Source: Ferroglobus sp. (GTDB lineage: Archaea > Halobacteriota > Archaeoglobi > Archaeoglobales > Archaeoglobaceae). Taken from it: a stretch of DNA of 8,965 bases. A model generated the notes under the pieces. The model worked only from the letters and a program-made list of their open reading frames with translations. It searched no databases and was not told the origin of the DNA. Below, piece after piece: positions 1-5,116 of the stretch. Where the stretch lies: assembly GCA_015523665.1 (NCBI GenBank), contig WAJX01000026.1:1-8965 (forward strand), given 5' to 3'. The position numbers were made by a program, and so were the translations under genes. Every line of letters begins with the position of its first letter. Within the stretch, counting starts at the first letter, position 1.

Positions 1-2
1 AC

Positions 3-83
3 TCATCATTATGCACTGATATAGCGTTGACATCAACTGGTTCAAAAAACGAGTTAAGTAGGCGATCTGAGGGAGGAATATAA
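3..83 (+). pseudogene. Possible C-terminal tail of a truncated gene, perhaps TnpB-like
   Basis: A plus-strand frame is open from the left edge to TAA at 81-83, followed at once by TAG at 84-86. Its residues include CTDIALTSTGSKNELSRR. Archaeal IS200/IS605 TnpB proteins often have a low-conservation tail with a Cys-Gly-Asp-x-Ala/Thr-Ser/Thr-Thr pattern, and this peptide loosely resembles that. The bulged hairpin about 240 bp downstream on the same strand would fit the right end of such an element. The fragment is only 26 codons and the minus strand is open over the same bases, so this is a weak inference. Confidence 0.2.
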
Positions 84-322
84 TAGGAATATTCTGCGAA
101 AGGATTGTTTATTGGGATTGGATAAAATTATCTTTGTTTTAGATTTTCTTCCATGAAGTTTTCTTGATGTATCCTATAAATAGGCATGAAGCAATGATAT
201 TCAGGGAGGGTTATGGATTAGCTCAGGAGAGAATTTTAGTAAAAAAGGAGTTCATCTTTGATAAGAGCTTTAACCTACAAGAACTATCTGATTGACATAA
301 ACGAATAAAAAACAACCCATAC

Positions 323-349
323 CCTCAGAGATCCCTTCAAGGGATGAGG
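323..349 (+). repeat. Bulged hairpin, IS200/IS605 right-end-like or terminator
   Basis: The inner stem is ATCCCTT (331-337), C, AAGGGAT (339-345), a perfect 15-base palindrome. The outer stem is CCTC (323-326) with GAGG (346-349). The bases AGAG (327-330) are left unpaired on the 5' side only. A short hairpin with a one-sided bulge is typical of the subterminal hairpins bound by TnpA of IS200/IS605 elements, and of the conserved structure near the 3' end of TnpB-associated RNA. Read on the minus strand, the same hairpin is followed within a few bases by TTGTTTTTTATT, so it could instead be a terminator for whatever once read through 600-350. This is the most GC-rich spot in the first 780 bases. 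Confidence 0.4.
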
Positions 350-352
350 TTA

Positions 353-600
353 GATCATCTTTCCATCTTTTCCAAGAAGTAACTTTAAGTCGAAAGACTT
401 GATGGTTTGCTGAGCTATCTTACCAGCATTTTCAGCTCTAAAAATTAGAGAAAAAATGAAGATTTACAAAACTTTGAGGATAGATGACGAGTTTTACTAA
501 AAACTGACAGTTTTAATCTATGAGATCTGTAATCTAAGATTTGTTTAAATTAGCTAAATTTTCACTCTGAGGAATTGCACCGCTACCATGTTATGAATCT
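353..600 (-). pseudogene. Frame-shifted gene remnant, unidentified
   Basis: On the minus strand the final 37 codons (463-353, stop TAA at 352-350) are open without a start codon and read RAENAGKIAQQTIKSFDLK followed by a short charged tail. Upstream, other frames give further protein-like pieces such as GAIPQSENLANLNKS and ILDYRSHRLKLSVFSKTRH. No single frame joins them. This fits a gene broken by at least two frameshifts and ending just before the hairpin at 323-349. I do not recognise the family. Short open runs arise by chance in AT-rich DNA, so confidence is low. Confidence 0.25.
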
Positions 601-771
601 TTTTTATTATGTGGTCGTTGTAATGGCTTTAGAGAAGAAGAGATATTGTAAAAGTTGCTAAGAAGTGAACTTAAAAGAGTTTTTAATTGATTAATTAACA
701 AAACAACAATTTTTATTTAAAAAATTATTAACTAAAATAGTAAAATAAATTATAAATAAATTATAATAATA

Positions 772-799
772 AAGTTGATTAAAAAAATCAAATCAACTT
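772..799 (-). terminator. Inverted repeat and T tract at the end of the zinc-ribbon gene
   Basis: AAGTTGATT (772-780) and AATCAACTT (791-799) form a perfect 9-bp inverted repeat around the stop codon (788-790) of the minus-strand gene at 788-1198. Read on the minus strand, a run of seven T (787-781) directly follows the TGA stop. Archaeal RNA polymerase terminates at such oligo-T tracts, so this is probably the transcript end. Confidence 0.5.
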
Positions 800-1198
800 C
801 AAAAAACTATCTATATCTAACCCCATCTCTTCGAATCTCTTTTTTGCTCTGCTAAAAGCTGAATAATTGTAATTTTTCCCCGCGATTTTAGTCATTACAG
901 CTTCGTATTCGGCTTCACTCAAAAAACTCTTAAAAAATTCCCTCAAGTTATTTCTGTTGAAACTTACAACGTCTGAAACTTCATAAACCTCGTATTCAAC
1001 GAATGCTATCAGTTTAAATCTCCAACATCTATCACACTCAGAAATCAGTATGTCTCTCCCGTTTATGTTGTGCCATGTTCTTTGAATAAGCGTTCCTCCA
1101 CACTCACAGAAGCCACCAAACCAGCCTTTTGCTTTTTTACCACTTGAAGCTTGTTCTTCATAAATTAAAATATTAGCTGGCTCAATATACACTCTCAT
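788..1198 (-). CDS. Unknown zinc-ribbon protein, 136 residues
   Basis: I do not recognise this family. The protein has a Cys-x-Cys pair (C31, C33, within FCECGG) and a Cys-x2-Cys pair (C55, C58, within SECDRCW), which together could hold one zinc ion in a small ribbon covering about residues 28-62. The middle (about 64-80) is a beta-like run rich in Val, Tyr and Glu. The C-terminal half (about 84-136) is charged and probably helical, with a Ser-Arg-Ala-Lys-Lys-Arg patch near residues 116-121. There is no signal peptide or membrane segment, so it is probably cytoplasmic. A nucleic-acid-binding role is possible but is only inferred from the ribbon plus basic helix. The ATG at 1198 is chosen because a TATA-like box lies 28 bp upstream, as for its neighbours. 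The gene stands alone with its own promoter and terminator. Confidence 0.8.
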   Translation of the reverse strand: MRVYIEPANILIYEEQASSGKKAKGWFGGFCECGGTLIQRTWHNINGRDILISECDRCWRFKLIAFVEYEVYEVSDVVSFNRNNLREFFKSFLSEAEYEAVMTKIAGKNYNYSAFSRAKKRFEEMGLDIDSFLKLI

Positions 1199-1222
1199 TG
1201 AATTTTAGCAATAAGAAAAGCT

Positions 1223-1230
1223 TTATAATA
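1223..1230 (-). promoter_or_regulatory. TATA box for the zinc-ribbon gene
   Basis: On the minus strand CGAAAA (BRE-like) is followed by TATTATAA, centred about 28 bp before the ATG at 1198. That spacing puts the transcription start at or next to the start codon, so the mRNA is probably leaderless. No Shine-Dalgarno sequence is present. Confidence 0.5.
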
Positions 1231-1273
1231 TTTTCGGAGGATAATAAACGGCAAATAATAAAATTTGGGTTAT

Positions 1274-1507
1274 CTAGACCGGAATTACTCTTTTAACTTC
1301 AGGTATTCTTGCCTTCAACTGTTGTTCAACAAACATTGTTAGTGTTATTTGAGACATTGGACAGCTATAACAAGCTCCGAGAAGTTTAACCTTTACCTCT
1401 CCACTTTCCTCATTGACATCAACAACATCTATACTCCCTCCATCTCTTGCAAGTGCTGGCTTAATCTCCTTTTCTATTATCTCTTCAACCTTTTCTTTTA
1501 ATGCCAT
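1274..1507 (-). CDS. NifU C-terminal-domain protein (Fe-S cluster scaffold/carrier)
   Basis: This 77-residue protein consists of a single NifU-like (Nfu) domain. It has the family's N-terminal helix ending in ARDGGSI (DGG at 22-24) and the metal-binding Cys-x2-Cys (C46, C49) in GACYSCPMS. Known Nfu domains dimerise and bind a [4Fe-4S] cluster between the two CxxC motifs, then pass it to apo-proteins in the cytoplasm. The length is normal for a stand-alone archaeal or bacterial Nfu domain, and nothing is missing. The N-terminal scaffold domain of full NifU is absent. The ATG at 1507 fits a TATA box 26-27 bp upstream, implying a leaderless transcript. A perfect 7-bp dyad (TAATGCC, 8 bases, GGCATTA; 1499-1520) spans the start codon and could be an operator. 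The gene is not cotranscribed with an obvious Fe-S partner. Confidence 0.93.
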   Translation of the reverse strand: MALKEKVEEIIEKEIKPALARDGGSIDVVDVNEESGEVKVKLLGACYSCPMSQITLTMFVEQQLKARIPEVKRVIPV

Positions 1508-1520
1508 AAAGTTGGCATTA
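1499..1520. promoter_or_regulatory. Dyad over the nfu-like start codon, possible operator
   Basis: TAATGCC (1499-1505) and GGCATTA (1514-1520) are perfect inverted arms separated by 8 bases. They overlap the start codon (1505-1507) and the predicted transcription start of the NifU-like gene. A dimeric repressor bound here would block initiation. No regulator gene is evident nearby, so the role is inferred from position and symmetry only. Confidence 0.3.
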
Positions 1521-1529
1521 TAATCAATA

Positions 1530-1537
1530 CTTATAAA
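1530..1537 (-). promoter_or_regulatory. BRE/TATA promoter of the NifU-like gene
   Basis: On the minus strand GAAAAAG (BRE) is followed by TTTATAAG, a near-consensus archaeal TATA box, centred 26-27 bp before the ATG at 1507. The gene has no Shine-Dalgarno site, which agrees with a leaderless message. Confidence 0.65.
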
Positions 1538-1568
1538 CTTTTTCAGCTTTTCATCGCTTTATACAAAT

Positions 1569-2012
1569 TCACACAAAATCTTCAAAATCAATGTATTCTT
1601 TTGGAATTTCTTTTAAAGCTCCTGCCTCATCTAATACTTTCTCTTCTATAAATATTGGAGCATTACTTCTCAAAGCTATAGCAATACTATCGCTTGGACG
1701 TGCATCAACTTCAACTTCTCTCCCATCAATTTTAAGGAAAATTCTAGCATAAAAAGTGCTATCAACTATATCATCAATTACAACTTTTTCAACACTTGCT
1801 CTCAATCTATCCACTATCTCAACTATTAAATCATGAGTCATAGGTCTTGGAGGGATGTGGTTTTTTAAAGCTGAATGGATAGCGATGGCTTCAGGTATGC
1901 CTATGAAGATTGGCAAGAGTCTTCCGTCTTCACACATAATAACTACTACTGGAGAAAAACCCATCACAGTCGGGGCAGCATAAACACCTTCAATCTCAGC
2001 TTTAAGTATCAT
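1569..2012 (-). CDS. Bifunctional nuclease (BFN/DUF151) family protein
   Basis: This 147-residue protein covers the full DUF151 domain. It shows the typical order: an N-terminal beta strand with the VYAAPTVMGFSPVVVI region, the GRLLPIFIGIPEA core (about 30-42) with an IAIHSAL helix, RPMTHDL (about 57-63), and the DARPSDSIAIALRSNAPIFIEE signature (about 104-125). Characterised members in plants and bacteria are called bifunctional nucleases because DNase and RNase activities have been reported. A Mycobacterium homologue has been linked to oxidative-stress resistance. The role in archaea is not settled. The protein is soluble and has no extra domain such as UVR. The ATG at 2012 has a TATA box 28 bp upstream and no Shine-Dalgarno site, so the transcript is probably leaderless. 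The gene appears to be monocistronic. Confidence 0.9.
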   Translation of the reverse strand: MILKAEIEGVYAAPTVMGFSPVVVIMCEDGRLLPIFIGIPEAIAIHSALKNHIPPRPMTHDLIVEIVDRLRASVEKVVIDDIVDSTFYARIFLKIDGREVEVDARPSDSIAIALRSNAPIFIEEKVLDEAGALKEIPKEYIDFEDFV

Positions 2013-2036
2013 TTTAATTAATTTTGATTCTCATAT

Positions 2037-2044
2037 TAATTAAA
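2037..2044 (-). promoter_or_regulatory. BRE/TATA promoter of the DUF151 gene
   Basis: On the minus strand GCAAAAG (BRE-like) is followed by TTTAATTA, centred about 28 bp before the ATG at 2012. The geometry again predicts a leaderless mRNA. Confidence 0.5.
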
Positions 2045-2186
2045 CTTTTGCTGGGAGTAATCTTATCATTAACACATATCTTCCACTTCATTAGGTTTTT
2101 CCAAAAAAATATTAAGTAAAATCGTTATCTTAGAAAAATAGTAGATTTAAATTGAGAAAAAATTTTATAAAGATTTTCCACACGAA

Positions 2187-2285
2187 ATGAAGGGGTATTT
2201 GGTATTATTATTACAGTCAATATACAGTCACCATATAATCAATTGTTTACTCTTAGCTCATTATTTTGTATATAAAACATTTTAA
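2187..2285 (+). CDS. Doubtful 32-codon hydrophobic small ORF
   Basis: An ATG at 2187 opens a 32-codon frame (begins MKGYLVLLLQSIYS, ends TAA at 2283-2285) that is hydrophobic overall. A TATA-like TTTATAA (2164-2170) with an A-rich BRE-like stretch lies about 20 bp upstream, slightly closer than the 26-28 bp of neighbouring genes. There is no Shine-Dalgarno site. The ORF would be transcribed towards the minus-strand gene ending at 2377. Composition is biased by the AT-rich DNA, so it may be chance. Confidence 0.15.
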   Translation: MKGYLVLLLQSIYSHHIINCLLLAHYFVYKTF

Positions 2286-2303
2286 TTTAATTAATTAAAT
2301 TAA
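2282..2303. repeat. 22-base perfect AT palindrome
   Basis: TTAATTTAATT (2282-2292) is followed directly by its reverse complement AATTAAATTAA (2293-2303). It is made only of A and T, so its information content is low. It lies next to the tandem 14-base repeat in the same spacer. Confidence 0.5.
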
Positions 2304-2310
2304 TATCGAT

Positions 2311-2338
2311 GTAAAATTCTAAATGTAAAATTCTAAAT
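2311..2338. repeat. Two tandem copies of a 14-base unit
   Basis: GTAAAATTCTAAAT occurs at 2311-2324 and again at 2325-2338 without mismatch. It lies just downstream of the citramalate synthase-like gene (minus strand) and could be a recent slippage duplication. Confidence 0.8.
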
Positions 2339-2339
2339 T

Positions 2340-2352
2340 TTGGTAAAAAATT
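2340..2352 (-). terminator. Probable terminator of the citramalate synthase-like gene
   Basis: On the minus strand the sequence about 25 bases after the stop codon at 2377 reads AAATTTTTTACC, a six-T tract of the kind at which archaeal RNA polymerase stops. There is no GC-rich hairpin. Confidence 0.35.
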
Positions 2353-2376
2353 TAAACAATTATAGAATTTATATAA

Positions 2377-3846
2377 CTAAATTAATATATTCAAACCCTC
2401 AATAAAAGCTTCTACACTCGCCATTATTATATCGGTTCGAGCTCCTCTTGCAGTAGCGAATTTATCGCCTCTCTTTAATTTTATTATGACATCAACAAGA
2501 GCGTCAGTTCCACCGGTTATCGCATCCACATGATAGCTCACAAGCTCAACATCCGCATAATCTTTTACAGCTTTTTTTATTGCATTTATTACGGCATCTA
2601 CTGGGCCAACACCGACTCCAGCTTCAACAATTTCCTTACCATTTATCTTAAGTTTCACACTTGCTGTTGGGGTTATATTGGCTCCACTAACTATAGAAAA
2701 ATCTAAGAGTTCTACCTTTTTTTCTCTCTTTATTTGGAGGACCGTCTCAACTATAGCTCTAACATCTGCATCAGTTATTCTCTTTCCTTTATCCCCAATC
2801 TCCTTTATTCTTGCTAATATCTCTCTCATCTGTTCTTTATTAGCCTTATATCCTAACTCCTCCATTATAGCCTCAATACTAGCTCCACCAGCATGTTTCC
2901 CAAGAATTATATTTCTCTTCCTCCCTATAACTTCTGGAGATATCGGTTCGTATGTTGTTGTATTTCTAAGTATTGCAGAAGTGTGTATCCCGCTCTCATG
3001 AGTGAATGCGTTCTCCCCAACTATCGGTTTATTTGGTGGAACAAAAACTCTTGTTAACTTTTCTACAAGCTTCGATGTGGGATAAATTGATTTCTTGTTT
3101 ATCTTTGTTTTTATTCCATACAAAAATTCAAGAGCCATAACCACTTCTTCTAATGCAGCATTCCCAGCTCTCTCTCCCAGTCCATTTATAGCAACATGTA
3201 TCTCATCTGCCCCACCTTTAACCGCAAAAACGGTATTAGCTGTTGCAAATCCAAAATCGTCATGTCCATGAAATGCTATTGGGACTTTAAACTCTTTCTT
3301 CAACTCTCTCATAGTTTTTTCAGCTTTTTCTGGAACGAAAACTCCGACAGTATCTGTGAACGTTAGTCTATCAGCCTTAGCATCAACAGCATGTCTGTAA
3401 AGCTCTTTTATGAATTCAAAATCAGCTCTTGAGGCATCTTCTCCACCAAACTCAACAATTAATCCTCTTTCTTTTGCATATTCTATAGCCTCAACAGACA
3501 TCTCAATTATATCCTCCTTACTCCTCCCCGGAAACTTACTTGAGATGTGAATATCTGATGAAGGAGCAACCATAAAAATAGAATCAGCCCCAGCATCAGC
3601 AGCAGCATCTATATCCTCTTTTTTAATCCTAGCAAAACTACATATCTCAGCTTTTAAACCAGCCTGACTTATAGCTTTTATAGCCTGAAACTCTCCTTCA
3701 GATGATATAGCTGTTCCTCCTTCAATTATATCAACACCAAGTTTATCCAAAGCTTCTGCGATCATCAACTTTTGTTCAACACTAAGTGAGACTCCTGGAG
3801 TTTGCTCTCCATCCCTTAAAGTTGTATCGAGTATAAGTAGAGTCAT
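2377..3846 (-). CDS. cimA: (R)-citramalate synthase / 2-isopropylmalate synthase family
   Basis: This 489-residue protein has the complete LeuA-family architecture. An N-terminal TIM barrel carries [15 protein letters not shown] (R11, D12), the metal-binding His-x-His at H193/H195 ([14 protein letters not shown]) and [15 protein letters not shown] (221-235, N229). A linker region has HESGIH (283-288). The C-terminal regulatory dimer domain covers about 375-489 and is the site of amino-acid feedback inhibition in the family. The reaction condenses acetyl-CoA with a 2-oxo acid. Pyruvate gives citramalate for isoleucine, and 2-oxoisovalerate gives isopropylmalate for leucine. I favour citramalate synthase because [11 protein letters not shown] (42-52) resembles methanogen CimA rather than the FPxxSPGD form of LeuA, and because the length fits CimA. 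AksA enzymes lack the C-terminal domain. Substrate is therefore likely but not proven. The ATG at 3846 follows a TATA box by about 31 bp, with no Shine-Dalgarno site. Confidence 0.9.
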   Translation of the reverse strand: MTLLILDTTLRDGEQTPGVSLSVEQKLMIAEALDKLGVDIIEGGTAISSEGEFQAIKAISQAGLKAEICSFARIKKEDIDAAADAGADSIFMVAPSSDIHISSKFPGRSKEDIIEMSVEAIEYAKERGLIVEFGGEDASRADFEFIKELYRHAVDAKADRLTFTDTVGVFVPEKAEKTMRELKKEFKVPIAFHGHDDFGFATANTVFAVKGGADEIHVAINGLGERAGNAALEEVVMALEFLYGIKTKINKKSIYPTSKLVEKLTRVFVPPNKPIVGENAFTHESGIHTSAILRNTTTYEPISPEVIGRKRNIILGKHAGGASIEAIMEELGYKANKEQMREILARIKEIGDKGKRITDADVRAIVETVLQIKREKKVELLDFSIVSGANITPTASVKLKINGKEIVEAGVGVGPVDAVINAIKKAVKDYADVELVSYHVDAITGGTDALVDVIIKLKRGDKFATARGARTDIIMASVEAFIEGLNILI

Positions 3847-3873
3847 TGAAAAAAGAGAGATAGTTAATCTTTA

Positions 3874-3881
3874 TTTATATT
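3874..3881 (-). promoter_or_regulatory. TATA box of the citramalate synthase-like gene
   Basis: On the minus strand ACAAAA (BRE-like) is followed by TATAAATA, centred about 31 bp before the ATG at 3846. The predicted 5' leader is only a few bases long and contains no Shine-Dalgarno site. No attenuator-like leader is present, so regulation by isoleucine is more likely at the enzyme or by a repressor. Confidence 0.5.
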
Positions 3882-3968
3882 TTGTGTTAACCTCATACAT
3901 TATCATATCAACTATATAATAAATAATATAAAATATTATTTATTTTTTTATTATTTTATTTTAAATTA

Positions 3969-4553
3969 TTAATTTATTGAATGCCTACTGAGTGTTAGGC
4001 AAGGACTTAGGAGGTATGCTGTGCAGATAGCGATAAGAATATAGGAAAAAGGTAGGAGGATTATTGCTAAAGCTATAACTATCGCTGAAATGCCAAGAAA
4101 TGCATTATTTTTGATTTTTTCATATCTAACGTCATAAACCATAAAAAATGCCAATAAGAAAGACGATAAAATAGCATAATTAAGGAAGTTAAGCTTTATG
4201 AGTGATATCACAATTAAGGCTGATGGTGTTATTGGATAACCTATAAAATAGTCCGTATCAACTTTACTAAATCTCGCAAGTCTGAGAAGACCTGCGATAA
4301 GAAACGGAATTCCATATATTCCGATAAAATAAGATGGAGCAATTCCAAAAGATGTGATATCTGCAAGTGTGTCCAACTCTTTACCAAATTTACCACTATA
4401 ACCTTTTCTTGCAAAATAACCATCAAATCCATCCATTAGAGCTGAGATGAGGATAAAATTTGGTTCCCTCATAGTTATTGAGAGAAATCCAAATGTTAAA
4501 TTTAAAATTGAAAATAAGTCCGCTATTTTTATCTCCTTTATAATACTCAGCAT
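3969..4553 (-). CDS. pssA: Archaetidylserine synthase (CDP-alcohol phosphotransferase)
   Basis: This 194-residue integral membrane protein belongs to the CDP-alcohol phosphatidyltransferase family. The signature DGFDGYFAR (residues 42-50) is followed by GKELDTLADITSFGIAP, giving D-x2-D-G-x2-A-R, then G-x3-D-x3-D, the metal and CDP-binding site. KELDxLAD-x2-SFGxAP is typical of the serine-transferring PssA type rather than the inositol or glycerol types. The enzyme would transfer serine to CDP-archaeol, giving archaetidylserine in the cytoplasmic membrane. About six membrane segments are visible after an amphipathic N-terminus (MLSIIKEIKIADLFSI). The gap between AR and the next G is seven residues, one fewer than in many bacterial relatives. 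The ATG overlaps the end of the decarboxylase gene by 7 bases (ATGCTGA), so the two are probably translationally coupled. It is last in a three-gene operon. Confidence 0.9.
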   Translation of the reverse strand: MLSIIKEIKIADLFSILNLTFGFLSITMREPNFILISALMDGFDGYFARKGYSGKFGKELDTLADITSFGIAPSYFIGIYGIPFLIAGLLRLARFSKVDTDYFIGYPITPSALIVISLIKLNFLNYAILSSFLLAFFMVYDVRYEKIKNNAFLGISAIVIALAIILLPFSYILIAICTAYLLSPCLTLSRHSIN

Positions 4554-5116
4554 TCTCTTATGGCTAAAGTTTCTCCAGCTTTAACTTTTTCCCCAACTTT
4601 CCTGATAAAACGATAGCCCTTTGGAATTTCAAGAGTGACTCTAGATCCAAAAACGATCATACCTATCTTATCTCCCTTCTTAACGAGATCACCCTTTCTA
4701 ACTTTACAAGTTATCCTTCTCGCAAAAATCCCAGCAATTTGCTCTATTTTAAAGATTCCATCACCTTCTATTTCGATAACGTTCTTCTTAACATTCTTCC
4801 CCCTTTTAAATGCTGGAATAATATCTCCTTCGATACGTTCAACTCTCCTTACAATTCCATCACATGGAGAGATGTTGATATGACAATCGAATAAGCCCAT
4901 AAATATCTCAACTCTATTATTTGAGAGGAAATCTATTTTTCCATCAGCAGGGGAGATTATGCCATCTCCAATCTCTCTTTTTAAATCTCGAAAAAAGAAA
5001 ATTGTAAAGATCGTTAAGAGTAAAAGAAGTATAAAGAGGATTTTATATGGATATATCAGTATTGTGATTAAGATTTCTGGTATTATAACCCTCAATCCTT
5101 CTCTTGCAACGACCAT
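4547..5116 (-). CDS. asd: Archaetidylserine decarboxylase proenzyme
   Basis: This 189-residue member of the short, archaeal-type phosphatidylserine decarboxylase family has an N-terminal membrane anchor (about 11-42), FFRDLKREIG, SPADGK (55-60), FDCHINISPCDG (76-87), QIAGIFARRITC (126-137) and FGSRV (156-160). Known relatives cleave themselves between Gly and Ser of the GS pair (here G157-S158), which turns the serine into a pyruvoyl group that decarboxylates archaetidylserine to archaetidylethanolamine. All key elements are present and the length is normal. The ATG at 5116 is preceded by GGTGA with a 4-base spacer, a good Shine-Dalgarno site lying inside the upstream gene. It overlaps the archaeosortase gene by 25 bases and pssA by 7. 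Being next to the synthase gene whose product it uses is expected. Being in the same operon as an archaeosortase is the notable point. Confidence 0.92.
   Translation of the reverse strand: MVVAREGLRVIIPEILITILIYPYKILFILLLLLTIFTIFFFRDLKREIGDGIISPADGKIDFLSNNRVEIFMGLFDCHINISPCDGIVRRVERIEGDIIPAFKRGKNVKKNVIEIEGDGIFKIEQIAGIFARRITCKVRKGDLVKKGDKIGMIVFGSRVTLEIPKGYRFIRKVGEKVKAGETLAIREC

Larger units (their letters stand above)
1..787. other. Gene-poor stretch with probable decayed coding sequence
   Basis: No intact gene is visible on either strand. Several short open stretches look protein-like but break into different frames. On the plus strand one runs from the left edge to a TAA-TAG double stop at 81-86, another covers about 58-153, and a third covers 143-292 (an ATG at 167 would give 42 residues). 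On the minus strand one runs from 127 off the left edge with no start codon. Another covers 463-350, contains RAENAGKIAQQTIKSFDLK and ends at a TAA. Other minus-strand frames add fragments between 464 and 600. The plus and minus readings of 1-300 overlap, so both cannot be real. The simplest reading is one or more degraded genes, possibly of a mobile element, next to the hairpin at 323-349. No tRNA, rRNA or CRISPR pattern is seen. Bases 700-770 are simple AT-rich sequence. Confidence 0.35.
2013..2376. other. Intergenic spacer of 364 bases with small repeats
   Basis: This lies between the DUF151 start and the stop of the citramalate synthase-like gene, both on the minus strand. It holds the DUF151 promoter at the left end and a probable terminator of the upstream gene at the right end. 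In between are an imperfect repeat of ACAGTCA (2214-2229), a 22-base AT palindrome (2282-2303) and two tandem copies of a 14-base unit (2311-2338). A weak plus-strand promoter-like site precedes a 32-codon ORF (2187-2285). No tRNA or known riboswitch pattern is seen. Confidence 0.6.

Noticed and set aside
484..507. Possible C/D-box small RNA (ATGACGA, 13 bases, CTGA)
   Set aside because: The C box has a mismatch, and no second D box or flanking terminal stem follows. The pattern is short enough to occur by chance.
2678..3001. 107-codon plus-strand open frame
   Set aside because: It is antisense to the conserved citramalate synthase-like gene and has no promoter or ribosome-binding site.
4241..4432. 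63-codon minus-strand frame
   Set aside because: It lies in an alternative frame inside pssA, whose own frame carries the CDP-alcohol phosphotransferase signature.
4635..4883. 82-codon plus-strand frame, with similar ones at 4959-5177 and 5291-5524
   Set aside because: These are antisense shadows of asd and the archaeosortase gene.
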